Of a stretch of 64,000 bases of DNA, positions 35,444 to 43,733 are shown in pieces. Every line of letters starts with the position of its first letter. The first letter of the stretch is position 1. The notes under the pieces are model-generated. The model was not told where the DNA came from and searched no databases. It saw nothing but the letters and a program-made list of their open reading frames with translations. The position numbers and the translations under genes were made by a program. This DNA comes from Paenibacillus andongensis (lineage in GTDB: Bacteria; Bacillota; Bacilli; Paenibacillales; NBRC-103111): contig NZ_CP104467.1 in NCBI RefSeq assembly GCF_025369935.1, forward strand, positions 1,557,001 through 1,621,000, given 5' to 3'.

Positions 35444-36803
35444 GATCGCGGGAGATTTAGAGCTTCAAGTGACATTGACCTCTAACCCCTTTGAGATTCC
35501 CCTCGACTCTCTTTTCGGCATGGCGGCAAGAATCAATAAGAAACGATCGTTTCTGTTTGTTAGCAAAGTGCTGGGTAAACATATCCCTGTCAATCCGTAT
35601 TCCTCCTTGTTAAGCGGGGCTTCATTGGGACTACTTTTACAACAAGCTTTAAAAGGTGCTATGCCGCTACAGTTAATTCCTCAAGCCATTCAGGGCATTA
35701 TAGATCCTTCTCAGGCCGAGGCGGCCTATAAAGAAATTATGTCCTATCGTTTAAGTTTGCCGCAATCTGTTGCTTTTATAGGGTTTGCTGAAACTGCCAC
35801 AGCCATCGGGCATGCGGTTCATGAAACCTTTGGTCATGGGGGCAGCTATATTCATACCACGCGTGAAGTGATCGAAGGATCGGAATCCATCATTAATTTC
35901 AGTGAGGAGCATTCCCATGCGGTAGCTCATTATTGTTACGCGAAGGATCCTCAGATGCTTACGCATCCTGAGATTGTTGTCCTTGTAGATGATGAAATTA
36001 CGACAGGCAAGACCTCTTTGAACATTATTCGAGATATGCAGGGGAAATTTCCGAAGAAAACCTACTACATCCTTGCTCTGCTTGATTGGAGAACCCCAGA
36101 GGATCAGCAGCAGTTTCTGAAGTTAGAACTGGAGTTAGGTATCTCCATCTACGTGCTTTCCTTAGTCAAAGGTGAGGTAAAAGTAACGGGTTCATCTGAA
36201 AGTTTAACCCCCCAAGTGCCTGTCCTTCCTGTTCCAAATCAAATGGAACCCATTCATTTCACGTATATAGATCATTTATTTGCTCATGCTCCTTACGTGA
36301 GCCAGCATCCTTATTTACAGCACAGTGGAAGATTTGGTCTTACGCCGGAGGAAAGCGAACTATCCGGTCATTCGATATCTCAAGCCGCCAAGCAGTTGAA
36401 ACTTACTCGTATTGGTAAGAAGACGTTGTGCGTCGGCACAGGTGAGTTTATGTATATCCCCATGCGAATTGCCGCTGAAATGGGAGAAGGTGTGTCTTAC
36501 CAATCGACGACGAGGAGTCCCATTCATACGATTGATACAGAGGATTACGCAGTTAAGGTAGGCTATCCGTACTCATCTCCGGAGGATCCCGACGTAACTC
36601 ATTTTCTATACAATGTTCCAGAAGGTATGTATGATGATCTTTATGTATTTATGGAAAGAGAAGCAGATCCAGCTTCGATGCAGCCATTGCTTCAAATTCT
36701 TCAAACGCGAGGGCTGAAACAGATTCATATTGTTTTTTTCTCTCCTCAAACAGTCAAATGGAAGGAGGACACTGCTTGGAAGATTGGCGAGTTAAACCAA
36801 TAG
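35388..36803 (+). CDS. Phosphoribosyltransferase with TRSP domain (Ter operon)
   Basis: A 471-residue protein. The PRTase core is at about 110-250: FIGFAETATAIGHAVHETFG and the PRPP-binding stretch VVLVDDEITTGKTSLNI near 199, the classical acidic PRPP loop. The C-terminal third (about 320-470), with KKTLCVGTGEFMYIPMRIA, is the TRSP domain that accompanies these enzymes in Ter operons. It overlaps the upstream gene by 56 bp and the downstream gene by 28 bp. Comparative work on Ter systems proposes these PRTases join a base and a ribose-phosphate to make a nucleoside-like metabolite. Confidence 0.85.
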   Translation: MNNNNMTDYCSSIIEHTYKIAGDLELQVTLTSNPFEIPLDSLFGMAARINKKRSFLFVSKVLGKHIPVNPYSSLLSGASLGLLLQQALKGAMPLQLIPQAIQGIIDPSQAEAAYKEIMSYRLSLPQSVAFIGFAETATAIGHAVHETFGHGGSYIHTTREVIEGSESIINFSEEHSHAVAHYCYAKDPQMLTHPEIVVLVDDEITTGKTSLNIIRDMQGKFPKKTYYILALLDWRTPEDQQQFLKLELELGISIYVLSLVKGEVKVTGSSESLTPQVPVLPVPNQMEPIHFTYIDHLFAHAPYVSQHPYLQHSGRFGLTPEESELSGHSISQAAKQLKLTRIGKKTLCVGTGEFMYIPMRIAAEMGEGVSYQSTTRSPIHTIDTEDYAVKVGYPYSSPEDPDVTHFLYNVPEGMYDDLYVFMEREADPASMQPLLQILQTRGLKQIHIVFFSPQTVKWKEDTAWKIGELNQ

Positions 36804-37909
36804 AGGAGCCTGTGCACTTGGGCAGCTATCCAGCTTCCGATGTGACATTCCTGCTTAAGGATTTGAGCGAGGTTAAGCTGGAAAAGTCGATGGATGCGAG
36901 AGAATTAGCCATTCAATCGGGTACGCATTACTCAGAGATGCTACCACAAGAGCATCTGCCAACGTCCGATTATTTAGAACTGTACCGAGAGACGCTTCAG
37001 ATGTCGGCCAAGAAGGTTGCATTCGCAGTCGCAACAACGGCAGAGCTTATTCGAACTAAGAAAGGACCGAACACGGTGCTGGTCTCTCTTGCGAGAGCGG
37101 GCACGCCGGTTGGTATTCTAATAAGACGTTACCTGCAAGAAGTACATCAGCTAGACTTGCCCCATTACAGCATCTCGATTATTCGAGGTAAAGGGATTGA
37201 CGAGAACGCTTTGTTTTATATCTTGCAAAAACATCCAGAGGCGAAGCTTCAATTCGTTGACGGGTGGACCGGCAAAGGAGCAATCCGTAAAGTGCTTATA
37301 GAGGCTTGCAGTAAGCTGGAACGAGAGTACGGAATCAAGCTGGACGATGATCTTGCTGTACTTGCTGATCCTGGCCATTGCACGGATATGTTTGGAACTA
37401 GAGAAGACTTCTTGATTCCGAGTGCATGCTTAAATGCGGTGGTATCCGGTTTAATGAGTCGAACGGTACTGCGTGAGGATCTTATTGGGCCGCATGACTT
37501 TCATGGTTCCAAATATTATAAAGAGTGGTTGGAACAGGATCTCTCCAATCATTTTATTGAGGAGATCGTGCCTTTTTTTGGTGAGGTAATGAAAGAAGCG
37601 CAGCATAGTGCCTTGGGATTACTCCAGCATCCTCCGACGGTTTCATGGAAGGGTTTGCGGGATATCCAAACGATTCAGAGCGAGTATCAGATTGCGGATA
37701 TCAACTTGATTAAACCCGGTGTTGGAGAAACGACACGTGTACTGCTCCGTAGAGTGCCATGGCGAATATTAGTTGACCGATTAGATAATCCGAATATACG
37801 TCATATCCTCCTTTTAGCTGAAGCTAGGGACGTACCAGTAGAAGTGTACCCAGATCTCACTTATTCCTGTTGTGGTATTATAAAATCCGTGAAAGGAGAT
37901 GCCGAATGA
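36776..37909 (+). CDS. StiP-type protein: PRTase-like plus PELOTA-type domain (Ter operon)
   Basis: A 377-residue protein of the family named after the plant-pathogen StiP (once called cysteine protease), found in Ter operons. The N-terminal two thirds have a PRTase-like fold (LVSLARAGTPVGILIRRYL near residue 103 and VDGWTGKGAIRKVLIEA near 160). The last 80 residues resemble a PELOTA RNA-binding domain (IRHILLLAEARDVPVEVYPD). I start it at TTG 36776 because AAGGAGG is 8 bases upstream, inside the end of the previous gene. With the other PRTase it forms a pair typical of the module. Confidence 0.83.
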   Translation: MEDWRVKPIEEPVHLGSYPASDVTFLLKDLSEVKLEKSMDARELAIQSGTHYSEMLPQEHLPTSDYLELYRETLQMSAKKVAFAVATTAELIRTKKGPNTVLVSLARAGTPVGILIRRYLQEVHQLDLPHYSISIIRGKGIDENALFYILQKHPEAKLQFVDGWTGKGAIRKVLIEACSKLEREYGIKLDDDLAVLADPGHCTDMFGTREDFLIPSACLNAVVSGLMSRTVLREDLIGPHDFHGSKYYKEWLEQDLSNHFIEEIVPFFGEVMKEAQHSALGLLQHPPTVSWKGLRDIQTIQSEYQIADINLIKPGVGETTRVLLRRVPWRILVDRLDNPNIRHILLLAEARDVPVEVYPDLTYSCCGIIKSVKGDAE

Positions 37910-38742
37910 TATTTGCAAGTGATTTAGATCAAACGTTAATCTATTCACAGTCTTTAGAGCGCGCCGAAGAATTAGGCGATCGGATTATTACAGCAGAACT
38001 GATTGACGGTAAAGTGAGATCGTATATGTCCTCAAGTTCCTATCAGCTGCTTCAAAAGTTGATGTCAGAACTCATTTTCATCCCGGTAACGACACGAACC
38101 ATGCAGCAGTACAATCGTATACATTTAATTAGTCAAATGTTGAAGCCCACCTATGCCGTTACGAGCAACGGCGGAAATATTCTAATAAATGGACAACCCG
38201 ATCTGGAGTGGCAAGCCTCTGTTGTTGCTCGCGTTAGTGAATCAAGTGAGCATGTGCAGGATGTCAGGATACTGCTAGATCGTGTCCTTAGTCCGGAGTG
38301 GGTCATCAGTTCTAGCTATTGCGACGAGCTATTTTTTTCCCATATCATTGACCGAGCAAAGATGCCGCTGGAGGAAGTAACTCAGATGAGTGCAGAACTT
38401 CAGCGCATGGGCTGGAGCACTTCCATTCAAGGAAGAAAGGTCTATGTCGTTCCCCAAGTCGTTAATAAAAGAGATGCCGTTCAGTATCTAAAACAGTTAA
38501 CAGAGGAGCGCCAAGTTGTGGCATCTGGTGATTCCCTCTTGGATCAGATCTTGATTGATTTCGCTGATTTCTCTATCGTACCAAGACATGGAGAATTATT
38601 TCGACAAGAGCAGCTTCAATCGACGGGGAACTATTTATTTACCGAGGAATCCGGGATTTTCGCTGCAGACGAAATACTTAAGTATGTTGAATCCGTAAAC
38701 ATAGGGCAAACGAATCTATTTGTCATAAAGGAGTCCTCATGA
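37906..38742 (+). CDS. HAD-superfamily phosphatase (Ter operon)
   Basis: A 278-residue haloacid-dehalogenase-type hydrolase of the Cof-like group. Motif I is FASDLDQTLIYS with nucleophile Asp 5 and general acid Asp 7; motif II is IPVTTRTMQQY near 60; the late acidic motif is VASGDSLLDQILIDFAD near 205. The ATG overlaps the stop of the StiP-type gene and its own TGA overlaps the next ATG, so all three are coupled. It would remove phosphate from the proposed nucleoside-like product or an intermediate. Confidence 0.86.
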   Translation: MIFASDLDQTLIYSQSLERAEELGDRIITAELIDGKVRSYMSSSSYQLLQKLMSELIFIPVTTRTMQQYNRIHLISQMLKPTYAVTSNGGNILINGQPDLEWQASVVARVSESSEHVQDVRILLDRVLSPEWVISSSYCDELFFSHIIDRAKMPLEEVTQMSAELQRMGWSTSIQGRKVYVVPQVVNKRDAVQYLKQLTEERQVVASGDSLLDQILIDFADFSIVPRHGELFRQEQLQSTGNYLFTEESGIFAADEILKYVESVNIGQTNLFVIKESS

Positions 38743-39761
38743 AAAAAGTATGGTTTAACCGTTGGTTCTCGGTAGCCTTTCATTACATGAATAGCATTCG
38801 TAATAATGAAGATGGCGTCCAATTCAAAATGTACGCTACTCATCCGGACCGTACTCACATGGCTCTACAGGCGGCTGATTTCGCAGATACCGAACCCGTG
38901 TTAGGTGATGATGATTATGTGGACTTTGCTCTAGATTTCTGTAAAAAGCATGGCATTGATGTATTCATTCCCAGATTGCATATGTATGCCATTGCGAAGC
39001 ATATTGATTTATTCGAAAAAGTAGGAACGAAAGTAACGGTTTGCCGTGACCTAGAGCTTTTAGAGAACTTGTTGGAGAAACAAAAGTTTTATGAAGCCAT
39101 TAGGGAAAAGAACATTATTGAAATACCTGATTATCATGTGGTCAATACGGCAGATGAATTTATGACAGCCTATGAGGCGCTCGTAAGCGCAGGTCATCAG
39201 GTTTGTATGAAGCCGACGAATGCCGAAGGCGGTATGGGCTTCAGAATCATCAGCAATGGGCGGGATACATTAAGTGACCTGTTCGGCACAGTTACTCCCT
39301 ATCTCTCTACGGAACAGGTGTACAAGACTTTATCATCCGTAGATCGTTTCGAGGACTTGATGGTGATGGAATTATTAAACGGCTTTGAGTACAGCATCGA
39401 TTGCTTAGCAACGGCTTCAGGGGAATTACTTGCAGCTGTACCGCGTCGCAAAGCGGACGGACGGCTAAGACTGCTTGAGGAAGTGCCTGAGCTGATCGAA
39501 ATCGCACATCAGGTTGCTGCCACCTACAAGATCCCGTTTAATTACAACATTCAAGTGAAGTACAATCAGGGTGTGCCTAAATTACTTGAGATTAATCCGA
39601 GAATGTCTGGCGGGTTGCATGTGACTTGTCTATCTGGCATTAATTTCCCTTATTTAGCAGTGAAATCAATTTTGGGTGGGCATGTGGACAACCAAAAGCC
39701 TAATTATGGCATTCTGGCCAGTCATATTGAGAAATACGTTATTATGGATTTAGGCGAATAA
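38739..39761 (+). CDS. ATP-grasp ligase (Ter operon)
   Basis: A 340-residue ATP-grasp enzyme of the carbamoyl-phosphate-synthase-like group. The N-terminal pre-ATP-grasp region is followed by the ATP-binding text CMKPTNAEGGMGFRII near residue 150 and the metal-binding LLEINPRMSGGLHVT near 281. Such enzymes join a carboxylate to an amine or thiol using ATP, here presumably decorating the product of the PRTase pathway. It starts in the ATGA overlap with the phosphatase gene and ends the biosynthetic module. Confidence 0.87.
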   Translation: MKKVWFNRWFSVAFHYMNSIRNNEDGVQFKMYATHPDRTHMALQAADFADTEPVLGDDDYVDFALDFCKKHGIDVFIPRLHMYAIAKHIDLFEKVGTKVTVCRDLELLENLLEKQKFYEAIREKNIIEIPDYHVVNTADEFMTAYEALVSAGHQVCMKPTNAEGGMGFRIISNGRDTLSDLFGTVTPYLSTEQVYKTLSSVDRFEDLMVMELLNGFEYSIDCLATASGELLAAVPRRKADGRLRLLEEVPELIEIAHQVAATYKIPFNYNIQVKYNQGVPKLLEINPRMSGGLHVTCLSGINFPYLAVKSILGGHVDNQKPNYGILASHIEKYVIMDLGE

Positions 39762-39822
39762 AAGAAACCGTGCATCATATCTTTGAATAAGATGAACAAA
39801 TCTGTCAAAGAAGGTGCACAGG

Positions 39823-39924
39823 ATGATCATAAGCGGGATTATACTTTCTGGAATAATCATTGTGCTCATTGTCGTAGCAAGCGCTGAAAAAGCAGAATTT
39901 GTGTCTAAATTTATTGAAAAATAG
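39823..39924 (+). CDS. Small single-pass membrane protein, 33 residues
   Basis: A frame of 33 codons behind AGAAGGTGCACAGG. The N-terminal 20 residues are strongly hydrophobic (IISGIILSGIIIVLIVVASA), followed by a charged tail EKAEFVSKFIEK. It lies 61 bp after the ATP-grasp gene and just before a terminator, so it may be the last gene of the Ter transcript. Unknown function. Confidence 0.55.
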   Translation: MIISGIILSGIIIVLIVVASAEKAEFVSKFIEK

Positions 39925-39932
39925 TCAATTAT

Positions 39933-39958
39933 GAAACCTGAAAAGGTTTCTTTTTTTT
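39933..39958 (+). terminator. Terminator of the ter operon
   Basis: GAAACCT and AGGTTTC arms are followed by eight T. Confidence 0.88.
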
Positions 39959-40015
39959 GTTAAGTTTTGGTAGAATATAAGAATAGATTTGTAAAGCTGG
40001 GGAGGGGGCTGAACG

Positions 40016-40585
40016 TTGCTGGATTTTACATTTGAGATTGTTGATGAGTCTACAATTAATACCAGAATTTTGTATGCCAATGAATGGTTCACTTTCAATA
40101 TATATGAGAAAGATCATGTTTGGACACTTCATCCCTTTGATGGTATGTTAATACGGAATAAAGATATGTGTCAGCTTGTAATTAATGAACTGCTCAAAAA
40201 TAAATACTTTCATGTCATGTGCGCGAAAGAGAATATCCTATTGTCAGAACTGCGGACGACGGTTGATTTAAGTAATAGAACAAGCACGTCTACACCTAGT
40301 CCTTCACCTAGAGAAGAACGACAGGATGAAGAGCTTCCCGACGATATAAAGTCATTTATGGATTATCATACCTTGGATGAAATTATAGATATGGAGAAAC
40401 AAATTATTCATAAACGAATGACTTTTTACAAACAAATGTTAGAAGCTATGTTCATGCAAGGAGCGGGACCGGCGGACGAGGAATTTATCCAGATTCAATC
40501 CATTTATTTGATGTGGAAAGGATCGTATGAGAAATTGAGTGGGTTAAGCGATCAAGATTTGTCTGGCGGGAAGAAGAGATGGTAG
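40016..40585 (+). CDS. Uncharacterised 189-residue protein
   Basis: I do not recognise a family. Residues 1-80 look like a compact alpha/beta domain rich in aromatics (NEWFTFNIYEKDHVW). A Ser/Thr/Pro linker at about 88-105 (STSTPSPSPREERQDEE) leads to a helical C-terminal domain (about 115-180). A TTG start follows GGGGAGGGGG. It lies between two terminators and stands alone. No signal peptide or membrane segment. Confidence 0.72.
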   Translation: MLDFTFEIVDESTINTRILYANEWFTFNIYEKDHVWTLHPFDGMLIRNKDMCQLVINELLKNKYFHVMCAKENILLSELRTTVDLSNRTSTSTPSPSPREERQDEELPDDIKSFMDYHTLDEIIDMEKQIIHKRMTFYKQMLEAMFMQGAGPADEEFIQIQSIYLMWKGSYEKLSGLSDQDLSGGKKRW

Positions 40586-40621
40586 TATAGAGGAAGCGCT
40601 AAAAACCAAAGAGTAAATGTT

Positions 40622-40648
40622 CAAAAAGCCGTAAGGCTTATTTTTTTG
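40622..40648 (+). terminator. Terminator before the pentapeptide-repeat gene
   Basis: AAAAAGCC-GTAA-GGCTT is followed by ATTTTTTT. Confidence 0.7.
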
Positions 40649-40677
40649 CCCTATCACTTGATACAAAGGAGTACCAG

Positions 40678-41322
40678 ATGAGCAATCCCAAAATAGAAAC
40701 ACCGAAGATCCCCAAAGAAATACCTGCCATTACACTGCCAAATGAGGAAATGCAGCCGGAAGATAGCTTTCATACGGGTCTAATAAGTGATTGTATCATT
40801 GACAATCAGTCCGCATATAAAGTCGCGTTTGATAAAGTGATATTTCGTAATGTCACTTTTACTCGAATATCAATGAAAGACATCGAGCTGACTGATGTTA
40901 TTTTCGAGAAATGCGATCTATCCAACGTTGATTTTGGTGAAGCAACAATCCATCGGACTGAATTTAGAAACTGCAAAATCATGGGCATTGACCTGACAGA
41001 AGCAACCATTCGAAACGTCTTATTCCATACATGCTTGGCCGACTATGCGACCTTTCGTATGGCTAATTTTAAGCAGATTGTTTTTCAAGAGTGTTCACTT
41101 TTAAGTGCCGATTTTTACGAATCCACGCTGCAAAAAGTATATTTCGATAATTGTCAGCTGGACCGTGTACAATTCACGGGTGTAAAGCTTGCAGGAATTG
41201 ATATCAGCAGCTGTGAATTCACAAGTTTAGGTGTGAGTATTGAGGATTTGCGCGGCTGCATCATTTCGAGGGGACAAGCCTCTGTTTTTGCAAGTCTTTT
41301 TGGACTTATATTGAAGGAATAA
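40678..41322 (+). CDS. Pentapeptide-repeat protein
   Basis: A 214-residue protein whose middle (about residues 45-180) is built of A(D/N)LxF-type five-residue repeats, for example DLSNVDFGEA, DLTEATIRNVLF and LLSADFYESTLQKVYF. It should form a right-handed quadrilateral beta-helix. Some family members protect gyrase from quinolones or mimic DNA, but most have no known role. AAAGGAG lies before the ATG. It is monocistronic or followed 62 bp later by the nucleotidase gene. Confidence 0.9.
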   Translation: MSNPKIETPKIPKEIPAITLPNEEMQPEDSFHTGLISDCIIDNQSAYKVAFDKVIFRNVTFTRISMKDIELTDVIFEKCDLSNVDFGEATIHRTEFRNCKIMGIDLTEATIRNVLFHTCLADYATFRMANFKQIVFQECSLLSADFYESTLQKVYFDNCQLDRVQFTGVKLAGIDISSCEFTSLGVSIEDLRGCIISRGQASVFASLFGLILKE

Positions 41323-41384
41323 GGGGAAATAATAAAGGGAATTGCTCCGGCAGCCAAGTATATCCGTGAAATGAGGAGTTAACC

Positions 41385-41945
41385 TTGAAATTCGGCTTTG
41401 ATATCGATGATACACTAATTAATTTAAGAGAACATGCCTTTCATATTTATAACCATAAACTAAAGCAAAATATTGGCTTGGACGCGTTCCACGCCTTAAC
41501 GACGATGGAAATCCACAGTGCCTTCGGTTTGACGAAAGAAGAAGGAGGCAAGCTGTGGTTTAGCCTTCGCGATGACATTTATTATTCGCAGTGTCCCTCT
41601 TTTCCACACGCCGTTGACATCTTGCAGGAACTAGTGCAACAAGGTCATGAGGTGTACTATATCACGGCAAGGGCCAAAGAGCATACAGACCGAACGAAAA
41701 ACTGGTTAATAGCCAATGGTTTCCCGGTAGTTGAGGGACATTTTTATTGTGGGATGAGTGATTCCGAGAAAGTACATATTATTGAAAAACTGAACTTGGA
41801 TTATTATTTTGATGACAAACCGGCCGTTCTGGAAACCTTGTCACACCTCCCATTGAACCTATATGTGAAAGATAGATCGTATAATCAGCACTTGAACCTG
41901 CCTAGGATTGAATCTTGGGATGAACTTCGAGAAATTATAAAATGA
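41385..41945 (+). CDS. 5'-nucleotidase-like HAD protein (NT5C type)
   Basis: A 186-residue HAD hydrolase. Motif I GFDIDDTLINL (nucleophile Asp 6), motif II YYITARAKEHT near 94 and motif III-IV YYFDDKPAVLETL near 143 are intact, matching the bacterial 5'-nucleotidase type C/YorS-YqfW group. It likely removes phosphate from (deoxy)nucleoside monophosphates. The start is TTG behind GAGGAG. Downstream (41986-42007) is a 7-bp inverted repeat TGACATT/AATGTCA without a T run. Confidence 0.85.
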   Translation: MKFGFDIDDTLINLREHAFHIYNHKLKQNIGLDAFHALTTMEIHSAFGLTKEEGGKLWFSLRDDIYYSQCPSFPHAVDILQELVQQGHEVYYITARAKEHTDRTKNWLIANGFPVVEGHFYCGMSDSEKVHIIEKLNLDYYFDDKPAVLETLSHLPLNLYVKDRSYNQHLNLPRIESWDELREIIK

Positions 41946-42051
41946 AACAGTTTTACAATAAATACATGTGTAGGTAATCGTCCACTGACATTCTTCCATT
42001 AATGTCAATCTGAAAGGTTAAACTTTCCAGAATGGAAGAGGAGATGAATTC

Positions 42052-42915
42052 ATGTTAAAGAAAAATGCTATGACGGTCGTCCTAGTGGCCGTAGTAGGAA
42101 CTAGTTTACTTGCTAGTCTAGGCGGAGCCCCCCAGCCTGTAGCAGCTGCTAGCAACATGGTACCGAATTATGAAGTGAAGCTTCTCCTTAACCCAAGCGC
42201 AGTTCTTGGATCAGACTTTAAACTTACAAGCAGCGTAAAGAGTGCATTTGGCATGCCTGATAGCGTGACCAAGATGAACGTCGAGTTCCTGGACACGAAC
42301 GCCAAGGATATTTATAACAATGGCTGGAGTCCAAGGATTCGTAAGACAGAGGGAGAAAACGACTTCGAGCTTACCTACAAAAAGCGTTATGCCGTTATTG
42401 ACAACGATATTAATGGTGCCTTAACACTCGCAAACCAACAAGGCTTTGATTCCGGCGACACGGGCTATGAGGCACAAGTCGAGTGGGGATATCAGAAGAA
42501 GACACTAAGTATCACACGTCCAAAGACAGGTAGTAAATCAGGCTATAGCGGTATGGATCTCCCAAACCTGACCGATTCCCGCAGTCTTCTGATCAATAAT
42601 GCACCTGATAAATTTAATAATTGGCTCTACAGTGGTTGGGGGACTAGCAAGCTTGCCTCTTCTCGTGTCTACGGTCCTGTCCTAGCTAAACGTTCAATCG
42701 GAACATGGAGCGGCCAACAGCTTTATATCGAAGTATGGCCAATTCTTAACGCAACTGGTACGGGAACTGAATACATTGTTGAAGCTTCATTTAAAACAAA
42801 TAGTGAATCGACAGCATCCACTAAGCACGATGAATTAATTACCTATCTACAAAATAAAGGCTGGTTCCTCGCTCAAGATTCACTAAAAACACAACTAATC
42901 ATGGACCGGTATTAA
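42052..42915 (+). CDS. Secreted CYTH-like protein
   Basis: A 287-residue exported protein. A basic N-terminus and hydrophobic core (TVVLVAVVGTSLLASLGG) are followed by a likely cleavage after VAAAS near residue 35. The mature part reads like a CYTH/triphosphate-tunnel domain: YEVKLLLNP near 43 (an ExK-type strand), EFLDT, SPRIRKTEGENDFELTYKKRY near 98-118, and later basic or acidic strands. CYTH enzymes act on triphosphates inside cells, so a secreted version is unusual. AGAGGAG precedes the ATG. Function unknown. Confidence 0.7.
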   Translation: MLKKNAMTVVLVAVVGTSLLASLGGAPQPVAAASNMVPNYEVKLLLNPSAVLGSDFKLTSSVKSAFGMPDSVTKMNVEFLDTNAKDIYNNGWSPRIRKTEGENDFELTYKKRYAVIDNDINGALTLANQQGFDSGDTGYEAQVEWGYQKKTLSITRPKTGSKSGYSGMDLPNLTDSRSLLINNAPDKFNNWLYSGWGTSKLASSRVYGPVLAKRSIGTWSGQQLYIEVWPILNATGTGTEYIVEASFKTNSESTASTKHDELITYLQNKGWFLAQDSLKTQLIMDRY

Positions 42916-43020
42916 ACCATTATCTATAAGACGCCGGCCATAAAAACGAACCAAGATCAAGCACTAAGACCAAATAGCTAAGAATCGAGAACAAGACCCA
43001 AGAAGCAAAGAATCGAAAAC

Positions 43021-43110
43021 CAAGAACCGAAAATAGAAGAACCAAGACGCAAAGAACCGAAAATAGAAGACCCATGAAGCAAAGAACCGAAAATAGAAGA
43101 ATCAATAACC
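43021..43110. repeat. Three tandem 30-bp repeats
   Basis: AAGAACCGAAAATAGAAGA recurs at 43022, 43052 and 43082 with a period of exactly 30 bp; the ten spacer bases vary. The preceding 100 bp are degenerate copies of the same A/G-rich words. Confidence 0.8.
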
Positions 43111-43127
43111 AAGAAACCGAGGACCGA

Positions 43128-43274
43128 AGAACGCAGAACGCAGAACGCAGAACGCAGAACGCAGAACGCAGAACACAGAACGCAGAACACAGAACGCAGA
43201 ACGCAGAACGCAGAACACAGAACACAGAACACAGAACGCAGAACACAGAACACAGAACACAGAACACAGAACAC
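43128..43274. repeat. Heptanucleotide array, 21 copies of AGAAC(G/A)C
   Basis: Twenty-one uninterrupted units. Position six varies: the first units carry G, the last carry A, with mixing between. Because seven is not divisible by three and the unit has no stop, several frames stay open and give false cysteine-rich or Arg/Thr/Gln-rich translations. Confidence 0.95.
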
Positions 43275-43290
43275 TCAAGAACCAGGAGCC

Positions 43291-43315
43291 AAACCCCAAA
43301 CCCCAAACCCCAAAT
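43291..43315. repeat. AAACCCC tracts, possible minus-strand G-quadruplex
   Basis: Three consecutive AAACCCC units. The minus strand reads GGGG-TTT-GGGG-TTT-GGGG and then nearby GG pairs. Confidence 0.6.
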
Positions 43316-43325
43316 TATGAATCCA

Positions 43326-43361
43326 GTGAATGACCACCTTTCAACAAAGGTGGTCATTCAC
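43326..43361. terminator. Perfect 16-bp hairpin with CAAC loop
   Basis: GTGAATGACCACCTTT and its exact complement flank CAAC. No T tract follows on either strand, so it may be a Rho-type or processing structure, or an element end, rather than a normal terminator. Confidence 0.5.
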
Positions 43362-43410
43362 TTCCATTCCCTATGTTCACTATCCCTTTAACTCAGAATG
43401 AAAAGCAAAC

Positions 43411-43630
43411 ATGAAAGTAAGTAAGCAAGCTAGAAAGTAAGAAATTAAGAAAGTAATAAAGAAAGTAAGAAAGAAAGTAAGTAAATAAGTAAGTAAATAA
43501 GTAAATAAATAAGTAAATAAATAAGTATGAAAATAAGAAAGGTAAGTAGAAAGTAAGTTTAGTGAGTAAGTAAGTAAGTAAGTAAGTAAGTAGGCAAGTA
43601 AGATGTATGTATGTATTTATGTATTTATGC
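43411..43630. repeat. Degenerate tetranucleotide repeats (AAGT / AAAT / GTAT)
   Basis: About 200 bp of AAGTAAGT, AAATAAGT and finally ATGTATGT/ATTTATGT units, with no coding signal. Confidence 0.9.
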
Positions 43631-43733
43631 GTACGTGCGTGTGATCAAGTTGTTCCTCAATTGAAACTAAGTTTTATTTATATATGACAAGAAATTGAAA
43701 TGGTCAAATAGAATACCGCTAATAGTCTTATTA

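Noticed and set aside
43128-43274. CRISPR array
   Set aside because: Units are 7 bp without spacers and no cas gene is present.
42920-43391. Several long overlapping frames on both strands, rich in Cys/Val/Phe or Arg/Thr/Gln, across the heptamer array
   Set aside because: A 7-bp unit without stops keeps several frames open. The translations are pure repeats with no ribosome site.
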